A DNA stretch of 64,000 bases from Desulfamplus magnetovallimortis (lineage in GTDB: Bacteria; Desulfobacterota; Desulfobacteria; Desulfobacterales; Desulfobacteraceae). Location: positions 169,214 through 233,213 of the forward strand of contig NZ_LT828543.1 in assembly GCF_900170035.1 (NCBI RefSeq), written 5' to 3'. The position numbers and the translations under genes are program-made. The notes beneath the pieces are model-generated. The model had not been told where the DNA came from and ran no database searches. It worked only from the letters and a program-made list of their open reading frames with translations. Positions 36,134-44,867 of the stretch are shown in pieces (position 1 is the first letter of the stretch; each line of letters begins with the position of its first letter).

Positions 36134-38377
36134 TTAAGAGTTGACAGTGTCGATCAAAGCCGGTGTTGTCTCCAACCTCTGATCTCCCAGCATTACCTCT
36201 CCAGCATCAATCACAAGACCAACAGGAGGCATATCGGAAAAAGAGACAGACTGTTGATCGGTCGTTGCCGGCAGGGAGATAAGTGTTCCGTCTGTTCCTT
36301 CAAATGTGACTGTAGCTCCTGACCGGAATACTGTAAAAATAGTTGAAGGTGCTTCAATCGTTATAGTATTTGCCCCGGGAAAATTCATAACTTTCGCCCT
36401 TCCACCGCTTTCAATTACCAGGTTGTTGGCCTGGGCATTTCCGTACACGAAATAAACGGTGTCCGACAAAACGGTGACGGTAGATGTGTCCGTAATAACA
36501 AAATACTCGTCCGGATATTCAAAGCCTTCCCCCACTGTGATGACAACGGCTCCTGTCTTTGATTGACCTTCTGAATCAACAACCGTGCAGGTGGCAGTGT
36601 ATGTTCCTGGATTTTCAAAGGTGTGTGACGGATTCTCATCGTCATCGCCTGTGGTACCGTCTCCGAATAACCAGGCATATTCAAAGGGAGGAGATCCAGA
36701 CACCACGGTACATGAAAGAGTAGTGGATAATGGTGCCCTTCCATATGCGGGTTCTGCCCCGATGGAGAGAATCAGATCCTCTGCAGCGGCCTCGTTGCTC
36801 CCGCCGGCACGGACGGAAAGCACATAGTATGCCTCATTCTTGTCCGCTCCTGAGACATCCTGGCCGTTGTGCATATAGATAGCCATGGCACTCCCGGTAT
36901 CTGTAAGCGTGGTCGTGGATGTCCAGTAATAGCTGCCGCAGATATCCGGAAAAATGTCGGCATCCACAGGCGGTGGGGATGGCCTGCTGTAGTCCACGAT
37001 GGCCCTGAGCTCCTCTATGATCGGAAGCCTCCAGTCCCCAAATCCGGCAAGGACAAGATCCTCACAGTAAACGAGGGCGTCCTCCCAGGTCAAGCGCTCC
37101 TCCGCGTGGTACTGCTGAAACATCAAGCCGGTTTTCCGGTCGGATACCGTGACATCTCCGTTATCGACAAACCTGACCAAAGGTTCCACACCCGGCATAT
37201 CCGATCGAACGGCACGAACAAAAATTCCGGAATTCGATTTTTCTATGTTATTGCCGTAGGCTGCGGAAAAATAGACACATATTGCATCTTCCCCGTTCAG
37301 GGAGAAGGCATTGGTCGTGGAAGACCAGTACCAGTAGGATTGGGTGCCGGGAAAATAGTCCGTGTTGACGGCTGGATCATTGCGCCCCTTGTCCGTCAGG
37401 GATGTCAGCTCATGCAGGGTGGGCAGACGCCAGTCAGAGTATCCGCCGAAATTTTCGGCATTGAGCGCGGAGATATAATCCTGGGTATCGGTGCCTTCCC
37501 CGGGTGTTCCGGCATTACCGCCGTTGGTTTCCGGGTTTTCGTCATACCAGGAGTATTTATTTCCCCGGTCATGAACTGTGCCGTCTTCGGTCTTCACCTC
37601 CCAGATGAGGCCTGTAACGTTATCCCTGACCATGGCCCAGGATGAAGCGGCATCATTCAAGGGATTTCCATCCGCATCCAGTTTGGTGTAGGATCGTGGA
37701 TTGATGGAATAATCTGAATCCTCGCCAAAGGTGTCCGTGAAGGACTGGTTCTGTCCCGAATCCGGCACCGGCGTGAATACTCCTTCGGAGAACACGAAAT
37801 CATCGGCGACCCAGTTGCAGTCCATGTTGCAGCCTTCGGCGGGTTCAATGCGGTAAGCCTGGATACCTGTCAGATCGCTGAACGCAGAGGTATCAACAAA
37901 TTCAAGGGGTTCGGCCAGGCCGGAGTGATTATCCGGCAATTGATGACAAACAGACCCAAGAACAGAACCAGAGGTATCAATTGCATAAACGGTGATCTCC
38001 TCAGATCCTCCTCCGTATCCATAATATTCATTCCGTCCCGCCCAGAATCCTAAAAGTATCTTCGGCGTTGTAATGGTCAGGCCGTCTGTATCGTCATGAT
38101 TGGTTATTGCAAAACTTCCGGAATGGGGTATGCCGAAAATCGGGCAGTCATCACAGATTTTGTAATCCTCCCCGAAAACTCCAAAGCCCGTGTCCCACAC
38201 TATATCCCTGTAAATCGGGTTGTCGTTATTAAGGGTGTAAAGCGAATGGTTGGATGCCGGAGACAAAAGGAAGTCGTCAAAGGTAACGACAATGACACCT
38301 TCAGCTCGGGTTATTGTTGAAAAAAAGGCTGTAAAAACAAGGATTAACAGGAATAATAAAATGTTGATCTTTTTCAT
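36134..38377 (-). CDS. Secreted DUF1566 (Lcl_C) / PKD domain protein
   Basis: 747 residues. A signal peptide (residues 1-25) is followed by an exported N-terminal domain with paired cysteines (ICDDCP, EGCNMDCNW). Two DUF1566/Lcl_C repeats (~240-395 and ~400-535; DWRLPTLHEL, DWRLPIIEEL, YWYWSSTT, YYWTSTT) come next. One PKD domain (~545-625, AWLFGDGTTGDDDENPSHTF) and a C-terminal beta-rich tail follow. The family is extracellular but of unknown function. The middle of the gene (about 36.8-38.0 kb) is visibly more GC-rich than its neighbours, which suggests recent acquisition. AAGGAGG precedes the ATG. Confidence 0.88.
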   Translation of the reverse strand: MKKINILLFLLILVFTAFFSTITRAEGVIVVTFDDFLLSPASNHSLYTLNNDNPIYRDIVWDTGFGVFGEDYKICDDCPIFGIPHSGSFAITNHDDTDGLTITTPKILLGFWAGRNEYYGYGGGSEEITVYAIDTSGSVLGSVCHQLPDNHSGLAEPLEFVDTSAFSDLTGIQAYRIEPAEGCNMDCNWVADDFVFSEGVFTPVPDSGQNQSFTDTFGEDSDYSINPRSYTKLDADGNPLNDAASSWAMVRDNVTGLIWEVKTEDGTVHDRGNKYSWYDENPETNGGNAGTPGEGTDTQDYISALNAENFGGYSDWRLPTLHELTSLTDKGRNDPAVNTDYFPGTQSYWYWSSTTNAFSLNGEDAICVYFSAAYGNNIEKSNSGIFVRAVRSDMPGVEPLVRFVDNGDVTVSDRKTGLMFQQYHAEERLTWEDALVYCEDLVLAGFGDWRLPIIEELRAIVDYSRPSPPPVDADIFPDICGSYYWTSTTTLTDTGSAMAIYMHNGQDVSGADKNEAYYVLSVRAGGSNEAAAEDLILSIGAEPAYGRAPLSTTLSCTVVSGSPPFEYAWLFGDGTTGDDDENPSHTFENPGTYTATCTVVDSEGQSKTGAVVITVGEGFEYPDEYFVITDTSTVTVLSDTVYFVYGNAQANNLVIESGGRAKVMNFPGANTITIEAPSTIFTVFRSGATVTFEGTDGTLISLPATTDQQSVSFSDMPPVGLVIDAGEVMLGDQRLETTPALIDTVNS

Positions 38378-38479
38378 TCTTTTTCCTCCTTAAAAAATTG
38401 ATGTTCTTTTACAGGCTCATTATACTCTTTAATCAAATAGACATTTTTATTAAGTATTTGCAAGGGGTTTTGTTTTTTT

Positions 38480-38563
38480 TATATGAAAGTCTCCGTAACA
38501 GCCTGTTTTAAAAACGACTTTCATCCCTTCGATTGTGGCGGTAATCCGCCATGTACGTTTATA
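38480..38563. repeat. Family-3 palindromic repeat
   Basis: A single unit nearly identical to the first unit at 27194. It starts TATATGAAAGTCTCCGTAAC and ends with the GTGGCGGTAATCCGCCA hairpin and GTACGTTTATA. Confidence 0.88.
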
Positions 38564-38611
38564 TGAAACTGTAGGGGGTAGAAATGGATTGTGCCCCTAC
38601 AGTTTCATATA
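38560..38611. repeat. Perfect 18-bp inverted repeat
   Basis: TATATGAAACTGTAGGGG (38560-38577) and its exact complement (38594-38611) enclose a 16-base loop. It overlaps the end of the family-3 repeat by 4 bp and lies 56 bp before the lnt start. It has no T run, so it is a weak terminator candidate; it may be another mobile palindrome. Confidence 0.85.
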
Positions 38612-38666
38612 AGAAAGATGCTGATTTATCTTGTAAGAGATTCCCTGCTTCTGTATATTTTCATTT

Positions 38667-40478
38667 ATGAAAATTTTAAAACCATATTACAAAAATCCTT
38701 CATCCGATAAAGGCGGAAATTTTACATCTGTAGATACATCTGTCACATCATCTTGGGGCACAATACTTTCCAGATATTTTCCTGCCGTTATAAGCGGTAC
38801 CCTTTTGACCCTCGCTTTTCCCGAGGCAAATTTCTCATGGCTTGCATGGGTGGCATTTATCCCGCTCATCGTATCCTTAAGGAAAATGGGTGGAAAGCAT
38901 GCCTTTTATGCTGGATTTATAATGGGCTTTGTCCATTTTATATCTCTTTTATACTGGATTGTTCCCACCATCAGCACCTATGGAGAACTTCCCTTTTTTC
39001 TTTCTCTGCCCATTCTTATACTTTTAACTCTCTATCTTGCTTTATATCCTGCGATTTTTTCCTTTGGTGTCAGTTGTTTTAAAAATCACTTGATGCCCCT
39101 TGCCGCATCTTCAATCTGGGTTTCCCTTGAATTTTTGAGATCATGGCTTTTTACAGGATTTCCATGGGGATTGACAGGATCTTCCCAATATATGAATCTT
39201 GAATTGATACAAATTGCAGATATTACATCCGTGTATGGAGTATCGTTTGTAATACTTATGACCAATGGTGTTTTGGCAATGACTATAGAGAGTTTTTTCG
39301 CAAAAGATTCTGTTTTGGTAATGACTCTTAAGAGTATTTTTGCCAAAGATTCTGTTTTGGTAAAGGCTGTTGAAAATAATTTTGTAAAAGATTGTGTTCC
39401 TGAAATAACTCCGGAGAGTATTTCTTCAAGGGTATGGAAAAGATCCTGGATGCCGCATTTTTTGTGGTACATTCTTCTTGTTGCTGTTTTGATTGTTGTT
39501 TTTACCTATGGAAAAATGAGAATTTCACAGGTTCAAGAGATTGCTGACCATGGAGAACATGTTACTATTTCTCTGATACAGGGAAATATTGAACAGCTTT
39601 TTAAATGGGATAATGCATATAAAAACAAAACTATTGAAAAATATTGTGACCTTTCAATGAAGGCTGCCACTATGAATGGTGCGGGCAAAAAACCTGATCT
39701 CATAGTCTGGCCAGAAACAGCTCTTCCTTTCTATTATATATGGAACAGAGAGTTCTCTGAAAAGGTGGATGAGTGTATTCAAAGAGCTGACACAACTTTT
39801 CTGGTGGGCAGCCCTGCATTTGAGGCTTTGGCAGAAGATGGATATGAGCTTTTTAACCGCTCTTACATGGTAAATCCAGGAGGGTTTGTTACAGGTCACT
39901 ATGATAAAATTCATCTTGTTCCGTTCGGAGAGTATGTCCCGTTTGGAAAATACCTTTCATTTTTGGGTAAAATCATTGCCCAGGCAGGCAACTTCTCTCC
40001 AGGCAAGCCCCCTGCACGTCCCCTTGCCTTTAACGGCTCAAGTGCCGGAGTTTTGATATGCTTTGAGATTATATTTCCGTCTCTTTCAAGAAATATGGTC
40101 AAAAACGGTGCAAAGGTGCTTGTAAATACCACCAATGATGCCTGGTTTGGATATACATCAGCACCAAAGCAGCATTTTTCCATGGCTGTTTTCAGGGCAA
40201 TTGAGAACAGAAGGGCAGTTGCAAGGGCTGCAAATACCGGTATCAGCGGATTTATTCAACCAACAGGTGCTGTTGTAGATGCCTCGGGGCTTTATGTGGA
40301 TGCTGTATTGACAAGATCTGTTCCATCCATGACTCTACAGACAATATATTGCAGGTGGGGAAATTTTTTTGTAATTCTGTGTCTGGTTGCAACAGGGGCT
40401 ATATCTGTGATAAATGTTAAAAAACAGAAGCCAGATAGACCCTCTACTGGTGCTAAAGATGATCAGAAAAAAAATTAA
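38667..40478 (+). CDS. lnt: Apolipoprotein N-acyltransferase
   Basis: Adds the third acyl chain to the N-terminal cysteine of lipoproteins at the periplasmic face of the inner membrane. It has 603 residues against ~510 in E. coli. The N-terminal membrane part includes FPEANFSWLAWVAFIPL. The C-terminal nitrilase-type domain has a complete catalytic triad: E350 in VWPETALPFY, K414 in YDKIHLVPFGEYVPFG, C465 in LICFEIIFP. An extra loop (~205-246) between membrane helices is built of a 14-residue repeat. No good ribosome-binding site precedes the ATG. Confidence 0.95.
   Translation: MKILKPYYKNPSSDKGGNFTSVDTSVTSSWGTILSRYFPAVISGTLLTLAFPEANFSWLAWVAFIPLIVSLRKMGGKHAFYAGFIMGFVHFISLLYWIVPTISTYGELPFFLSLPILILLTLYLALYPAIFSFGVSCFKNHLMPLAASSIWVSLEFLRSWLFTGFPWGLTGSSQYMNLELIQIADITSVYGVSFVILMTNGVLAMTIESFFAKDSVLVMTLKSIFAKDSVLVKAVENNFVKDCVPEITPESISSRVWKRSWMPHFLWYILLVAVLIVVFTYGKMRISQVQEIADHGEHVTISLIQGNIEQLFKWDNAYKNKTIEKYCDLSMKAATMNGAGKKPDLIVWPETALPFYYIWNREFSEKVDECIQRADTTFLVGSPAFEALAEDGYELFNRSYMVNPGGFVTGHYDKIHLVPFGEYVPFGKYLSFLGKIIAQAGNFSPGKPPARPLAFNGSSAGVLICFEIIFPSLSRNMVKNGAKVLVNTTNDAWFGYTSAPKQHFSMAVFRAIENRRAVARAANTGISGFIQPTGAVVDASGLYVDAVLTRSVPSMTLQTIYCRWGNFFVILCLVATGAISVINVKKQKPDRPSTGAKDDQKKN
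39279..39404 (+). repeat. In-frame 42-bp tandem repeat inside lnt
   Basis: Three 42-bp units encode MTIESFFAKDSVLV, MTLKSIFAKDSVLV and KAVENNFVKDCVPE. The first two DNA units are nearly identical and the third has diverged. They expand a loop before the last N-terminal membrane helix. Confidence 0.9.
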
Positions 40479-40611
40479 TGATGCCGGAAAAGTGCTTCTG
40501 TTTCCCTTTAAGGCATTTGGTTTCATTGTTTTTGCCTTTAAAGTTGTAATATTTACTTTTTTGGTGCTTGACAGTCTGTTTGAATGGATAGTTTCAACAA
40601 TATTGAAATAG
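40459..40611 (+). CDS. Possible 50-residue membrane protein
   Basis: The ATG at 40459 overlaps the last 20 bases of lnt in another frame. The product is a basic N-terminus (MIRKKINDAGK) followed by one long hydrophobic stretch (FKAFGFIVFAFKVVIFTFLV) and an amphipathic end. The overlap would allow translational coupling with lnt. No ribosome-binding site or homologue is recognised, so it may be a chance ORF. Confidence 0.35.
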   Translation: MIRKKINDAGKVLLFPFKAFGFIVFAFKVVIFTFLVLDSLFEWIVSTILK

Positions 40612-40615
40612 TACA

Positions 40616-40645
40616 CTATAACGGCCATGCAGGATAACCTCCGTA
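40616..40645. repeat. Family-3 repeat fragment
   Basis: TATAACGGCCATGCAGGATA matches the start of a family-3 unit; the rest is missing. Confidence 0.5.
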
Positions 40646-40675
40646 ATCAAATGAATTATAGTGGTTTTTAAAATA

Positions 40676-40849
40676 CTCAAAGCCGACACCTATGATCTTT
40701 TGAGCCTTGTCAACATTGTCTGAATCAGGATGTCCAAGATTAACAAGATAAGGCAGGATTATTTATCCTGAGCATCCTTTTCATCCTGGTTATCCTGATT
40801 CAGACAAATTCAATAACTGCTCAAAAAGCAATAAGGTGTCGATTTTGAG
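40676..40849 (-). repeat. MITE-1, complete copy, inverted
   Basis: 174 bp from CTCAAAGCCGACACC to GTCGATTTTGAG. The exact 6-bp direct repeat AAAATA flanks it (40670-40675, 40850-40855). It lies 54 bp upstream of prfB. Confidence 0.92.
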
Positions 40850-40903
40850 AAAATAGGCTGTTGTGGAAAATTTCATAAAAAAATAAAAAATGGAGAAAAA
40901 TAA

Positions 40904-42002
40904 ATGTCTATAGAATTAAAACAGAATATTGCAGAGTGTTATGAAAAAGCTGAACAGCTTAAGGAGTATCTTTGACCTCCCTGTAAAACAGAATCGCTTA
41001 AGAGAGCTTGAGAGTTTCATTGCAAGGGAGGATTTCTGGAATGATGCTGAAAAGGCAACAGAGCTTTTGAAGGAGAGAACCAGGATTTCTGACCTGATTG
41101 ATGCCTGGAATGCCATACATGGAGAGATCGAAGATGCAGAGACCCTTCTTGAACTTGCAAGGGAGGAACGAGACAAAGATGCAGAGAGTGAAGTTGAAAG
41201 TCAGCTTGAAGCCCTTGAAAATCGTATAAAAAAATTTTCCATTGAAATAATGCTTGATGGGGAGGATGATGCCAGAAATGCTATTGTTTCCATTAATGCA
41301 GGTGCAGGCGGAACAGATTCCCAGGATTGGGCTGAAAGGCTATTTCGCATGTATTCCAGATGGATTGATAAAAAAAAGTACAAGTTTCAGCTCATTGATT
41401 ATCAGCCAGGGGATGAGGCAGGTCTTAAAGGGGCAACATTCAGTGTCTCCGGAACCAACTGTTATGGATTTTTAAAGGTGGAATCTGGAGTTCATCGTTT
41501 AGTTCGTATCTCTCCTTTTAGTTCAACAGGAAAAAGACACACATCCTTTGCTTCGGTTTTTGTCTATCCTGAGATAAAAGATGATATTCATGTGGAAATA
41601 GATGAAAAGGATCTGCGTATTGATGTTTTTCGGGCAAGCGGTTCAGGCGGACAGCATGTCAATAAAACAAGCAGTGCTGTCAGGATTACCCACATGCCAA
41701 GCGGCGTGGTTGTCCAGTGTCAGCAGGAGCCTTCTCAGCACAGAAATAAGGAGATTGCCATGAAGGTGCTAATGTCCCGTCTTTATCAGATTGAAAAAGA
41801 GAAACAGAAGCAGAAGATGCAGAATCTTCATGATACCAAGGATGACATTGCCTGGGGCAGCCAGATACGCTCCTATGTCATGCATCCATACAGGATGGTC
41901 AAGGATCACCGTACCGACCATGAGATCGGTGATGTGGACAGGGTTATGGATGGAGATCTTGACCCTTTTATTGAGGGGGTTCTTCTTTCCGGAAAGATAT
42001 GA
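40904..42002 (+). CDS. prfB: Peptide chain release factor 2, expressed by +1 frameshift
   Basis: RF2 ends translation at UGA and UAA. A short first frame (ATG 40904, 23 codons, MSIELKQNIAECYEKA...) ends at an in-frame TGA (40973). The main frame continues from GAC 40974 to give 365 residues in total. The stop-recognition tripeptide SPF (VRISPFSSTG) and the peptidyl-hydrolysis GGQ at 248-250 (SGGQHVNKTSSAVR) are present. The HD-domain gene begins directly after the stop codon. Confidence 0.96.
40961..40976 (+). promoter_or_regulatory. prfB programmed +1 frameshift site
   Basis: AAGGAG (40961-40966) acts as an internal Shine-Dalgarno element, then 3 bases (TAT), then CTT TGA C. This is the same layout as E. 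coli prfB: slow RF2-dependent termination at TGA lets the ribosome slip +1, so RF2 regulates itself. Confidence 0.95.
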
Positions 42003-42650
42003 ATGTCAAATATGAATATTGATGATATAATAAAGGAGTTTTACACCCCAGGGACACCTCTTTATGATATTTTCATGGACCATGCTGAACTTGTCACCCG
42101 GAAAAGTCTTGCTGTTGCAGAAAGGGTAAAGCGTAATTCAGAAAGTTTAAAGCCAGCTCACCTCACCGGTAATGAAAAGGCGTCAGATTTTAATATATCC
42201 AAGGCAGTCTCTCCGGATATGCTTTTTATTGAAGAGGCTGCCATGCTTCATGATATAGGAATTTTCATGACACATTCGCCATCCATACACTGCATGGGAG
42301 AGCATCCTTATATCTGTCATGGTTTTTTGGGCAGAAAACTTCTTGAAAATATTGCTCCAGATGGTTCCTTGTCTCGCCATGCCCTTGTCTGTGAACGCCA
42401 TACCGGCGCAGGTATTACAGCGGAAAATATAAAGAGCAATGCCTTGCCTCTTCCATGTCGTGATATGGTGCCTGAGACAATTGAGGAGCAGATTATCTGT
42501 TTTGCAGACAAATTTTATTCAAAAAAACCGGAACAGGCAGGAGTGGAAAAGAAAGCTGAGCAAATTGTAGAAGAATTGTTATGTTTGGATCATTCCCATG
42601 GAAAACGTTTTCTTGGATGGCTGGAACAGTTTTCAGAAAGCAAATCATAA
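42003..42650 (+). CDS. HD (HDIG) domain phosphohydrolase
   Basis: 215 residues with the HD motif H83-D84 in EAAMLHDIGIFM, a further histidine cluster (CMGEHPYICHG) and CERHTG, which are typical metal ligands of HD-domain phosphohydrolases. Its small size and lack of other domains resemble the HD proteins that follow prfB or nucleotide genes in related bacteria; the substrate is unknown. The ATG abuts the prfB stop codon (TGAATG), implying translational coupling. Confidence 0.85.
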   Translation: MSNMNIDDIIKEFYTPGTPLYDIFMDHAELVTRKSLAVAERVKRNSESLKPAHLTGNEKASDFNISKAVSPDMLFIEEAAMLHDIGIFMTHSPSIHCMGEHPYICHGFLGRKLLENIAPDGSLSRHALVCERHTGAGITAENIKSNALPLPCRDMVPETIEEQIICFADKFYSKKPEQAGVEKKAEQIVEELLCLDHSHGKRFLGWLEQFSESKS

Positions 42651-42661
42651 GGTGACAAAGT

Positions 42662-43009
42662 ATGGAATTTACTCAAACTGCTAAAAATAGACTTTTATTT
42701 GATATTGACCAATTATCATCAACATACATAATTGAGTTAGATAATTTTATACAGTACCTTAAATTTAAACAATTAAATGATAGTCAGTTAAGGAATGAGC
42801 CTGGAAAAAAATGCCCTGAATCATCCTTTCCATTGATAGATAAGGAAGTGGGAGATGAGACAGGATGTGGGCATGTTATTAGTGACCGGTTTTTAAGTGA
42901 GAAATTTAAAATGCCTCCTGAACAGGATCCTCTCCTTTGTGCAATGGGCAGTGTTGATGTTCCTCCATTTTCTGATATTGTTGACGATATAATTTATGGA
43001 GAAAGATGA
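42662..43009 (+). CDS. Putative antitoxin of a PIN-toxin pair
   Basis: 115 residues, small and acidic. The N-terminal part (YIIELDNFIQYLKFKQ) resembles the DUF2281-type helix of antitoxins. The C-terminus (SDIVDDIIYGER) is of the kind that binds a PIN toxin. AAGGTGA lies 6 bases before the ATG. Its stop overlaps the PIN gene start (ATGA), the usual antitoxin-toxin arrangement. The function is inferred mainly from context. Confidence 0.65.
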   Translation: MEFTQTAKNRLLFDIDQLSSTYIIELDNFIQYLKFKQLNDSQLRNEPGKKCPESSFPLIDKEVGDETGCGHVISDRFLSEKFKMPPEQDPLLCAMGSVDVPPFSDIVDDIIYGER

Positions 43010-43431
43010 AAGCTATATTTGTTGATACATGGGGATGGATCAATATATTTAATCGTAAGGAATCTTATCATAATTCTGTCATCAATATTTACCACGAAGT
43101 CCGTAAGGAACAAGGTCATATTATTACAACAGATTATGTTTTAGACGAGCTTTATACATTATTTTTCAAACGTTTGTCTCTTGAAATAGCCCATAAAGCC
43201 TTTCAAACCATTTCTGAAACGATTGAAAAAGGATATGTAAAATTATTGTGGATTAAGCCGGAGCGGTTTGACGCTGCCAGTAGATTGCGAATCAAGTTTT
43301 ACGACAAACCAGATATTTCTTTTACGGATTTGACATCCATGAGTGTTATGAAAGAGGTAGGAATTTCTGAAATATTAACTGGAGATGCCCATTTTACACA
43401 TGTTGGAATGGGATTTACTCTATTACCTTAG
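43006..43431 (+). CDS. PIN domain toxin (VapC-like)
   Basis: 141 residues. The PIN-domain acidic residues are visible: D7 in IFVDTWGWI, D and E in TTDYVLDELYT, D in PDISFTDLTSM and D in TGDAHF. PIN toxins are Mg2+-dependent ribonucleases that cut tRNA or rRNA. The 4-bp overlap with the upstream small gene supports a toxin-antitoxin operon. Confidence 0.88.
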   Translation: MKAIFVDTWGWINIFNRKESYHNSVINIYHEVRKEQGHIITTDYVLDELYTLFFKRLSLEIAHKAFQTISETIEKGYVKLLWIKPERFDAASRLRIKFYDKPDISFTDLTSMSVMKEVGISEILTGDAHFTHVGMGFTLLP

Positions 43432-43511
43432 TCCTTGAGCTATCATTTTTTACATAAAAATTAATATTTTTTAGGCATAATATAAATTCTTGAGAAAGGG
43501 AGATGGAACAG

Positions 43512-44516
43512 ATGACTATAAAAATCGGAATCAACGGTTTTGGACGTATTGGAAGAAATATTTTCAGGGCAATCAAAAAAGACAGTACATTTTCAGATAT
43601 TGAAGTTGTTGCCATTAACGATCTAACAGATAACGCCACCCTTGCTCATCTGCTTAAGTACGATTCTGTAATGGGAACCTTTGAAGGTGAAATTATTGGC
43701 GATGAGTCAGGCATTACAATGGATGGAAGGCACATTGCCGTATCAGCACACCGTTCTCCTAAAGATATTCCTTGGGGTGACCTTGGAGTTGATTATGTGG
43801 CAGAGTGTACAGGTATCTTCAGGGATGGAGAGTCAGCAAGGGGACACATTGATGCCGGAGCCGTAAAAGTCATTATATCAGCACCTGCCAAAGGAGATGT
43901 CAAAACCTTTGTAATGGGTGTAAATGAAGAGGAGTATGACCCCACAATTCACCATGTTGTCTCCAATGCATCATGCACCACCAACTGCCTTGCACCTGTG
44001 GCACGTGTCATTATGGATAATTTTGGTATCAAGCGCGGATTGATGACAACGGTTCATGCATATACAGGAGATCAGAGGCTTCTGGATTTCCCCCACAGTG
44101 ACCTGAGACGTGCAAGGGCTGCAGGACTTTCCATGATTCCCACCAAGACAGGAGCTGCTGCTGCTGTATCCCTTGTGATTCCGGAGCTTAAAGGAAAATT
44201 TGACGGCCTTGCCGTTCGTGTTCCCACCCCCAATGTTTCCCTTGTGGATGCTGTTATGGAAGTTGAAAAAGAGACAAGTGTGGGTGAAGTCAATCAGGCC
44301 TTAAAAGATGCTGCCAACCGCTATCTTGGCTATTGCGAGCTTCCGCTTGTCTCCATTGATTTCCAGGGAGATCCCCACTCATCAGTTGTGGATGCCCAGT
44401 CCACAAAGGTGATTGGCACCTCGGTCAAGGTGATGAGCTGGTATGACAATGAATGGGGTTACTCCAACAGAATGTTGGATCTAATTCTTCATATGGAATC
44501 ATCCAAAGCTCTCTAA
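43512..44516 (+). CDS. gap: Glyceraldehyde-3-phosphate dehydrogenase, type I
   Basis: Oxidises and phosphorylates glyceraldehyde 3-phosphate with NAD in glycolysis/gluconeogenesis. 334 residues from the ATG at 43512; the ATG at 43503 touches the AAAGGGAG ribosome-binding site, so the downstream one is better placed. The N-terminus has INGFGRIGRN, the NAD-binding D is in AINDLTD, catalytic C155 is in SNASCTTNCLAP and the C-terminus has SWYDNEWGYSNR. The length is standard. A terminator follows. Confidence 0.96.
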   Translation: MTIKIGINGFGRIGRNIFRAIKKDSTFSDIEVVAINDLTDNATLAHLLKYDSVMGTFEGEIIGDESGITMDGRHIAVSAHRSPKDIPWGDLGVDYVAECTGIFRDGESARGHIDAGAVKVIISAPAKGDVKTFVMGVNEEEYDPTIHHVVSNASCTTNCLAPVARVIMDNFGIKRGLMTTVHAYTGDQRLLDFPHSDLRRARAAGLSMIPTKTGAAAAVSLVIPELKGKFDGLAVRVPTPNVSLVDAVMEVEKETSVGEVNQALKDAANRYLGYCELPLVSIDFQGDPHSSVVDAQSTKVIGTSVKVMSWYDNEWGYSNRMLDLILHMESSKAL

Positions 44517-44540
44517 TCATAATTTTTTTCATATTTTTCC

Positions 44541-44583
44541 ATAATCCCGTTCATAGTATTTGCTTAGGACGGGATTATTTTTA
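44541..44583 (+). terminator. Rho-independent terminator after gap
   Basis: Stem AATCCCGT (44543-44550) pairs with ACGGGATT (44569-44576), followed by ATTTTTATT. It lies 25 bp after the gap stop codon. Confidence 0.8.
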
Positions 44584-44585
44584 TT

Positions 44586-44818
44586 CTCAAAGTGGACACA
44601 TATAAACTCTTGAGCCTTTTCAATACTGTCTGAATCAAGATGCCCAGGATTAACAGGATATGAATCAAGATGCACAAGATTAACTGGATATGAATCAAGA
44701 TGCACAAGATTAACTGGATAAGGCAGGATTATCTATCTTGAACATCTTTTTTATCCTGGTTATCCTGATTCAGTCAAATTCCGGAACTGCAAAAAATCAA
44801 TAAGATGTCAATTTTGAG
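44586..44818 (-). repeat. MITE-1, expanded copy, inverted
   Basis: 233 bp with both inverted ends. The exact 6-bp direct repeat TTTATT flanks it (44580-44585, 44819-44824). The extra length comes from a 30-bp unit (TGAATCAAGATGCACAAGAT plus TAACTGGATA) present three times at 44631-44720; other copies have one. Confidence 0.92.
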
Positions 44819-44867
44819 TTTATTATCTTTTCTGAAAATGGCAGGGTAGTTATTACCTTTTCCTAAG

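Noticed and set aside
36869-37645. 258-codon open frame on the plus strand
   Set aside because: It is antisense to the DUF1566 repeats, which read convincingly on the minus strand. The long open frame reflects the gene's higher GC content.
40929-40973. prfB start at ATG 40929 in the main frame
   Set aside because: The upstream 23-codon frame plus the AAGGAG-TAT-CTT-TGA-C site shows that the N-terminus is made by frameshifting from ATG 40904.
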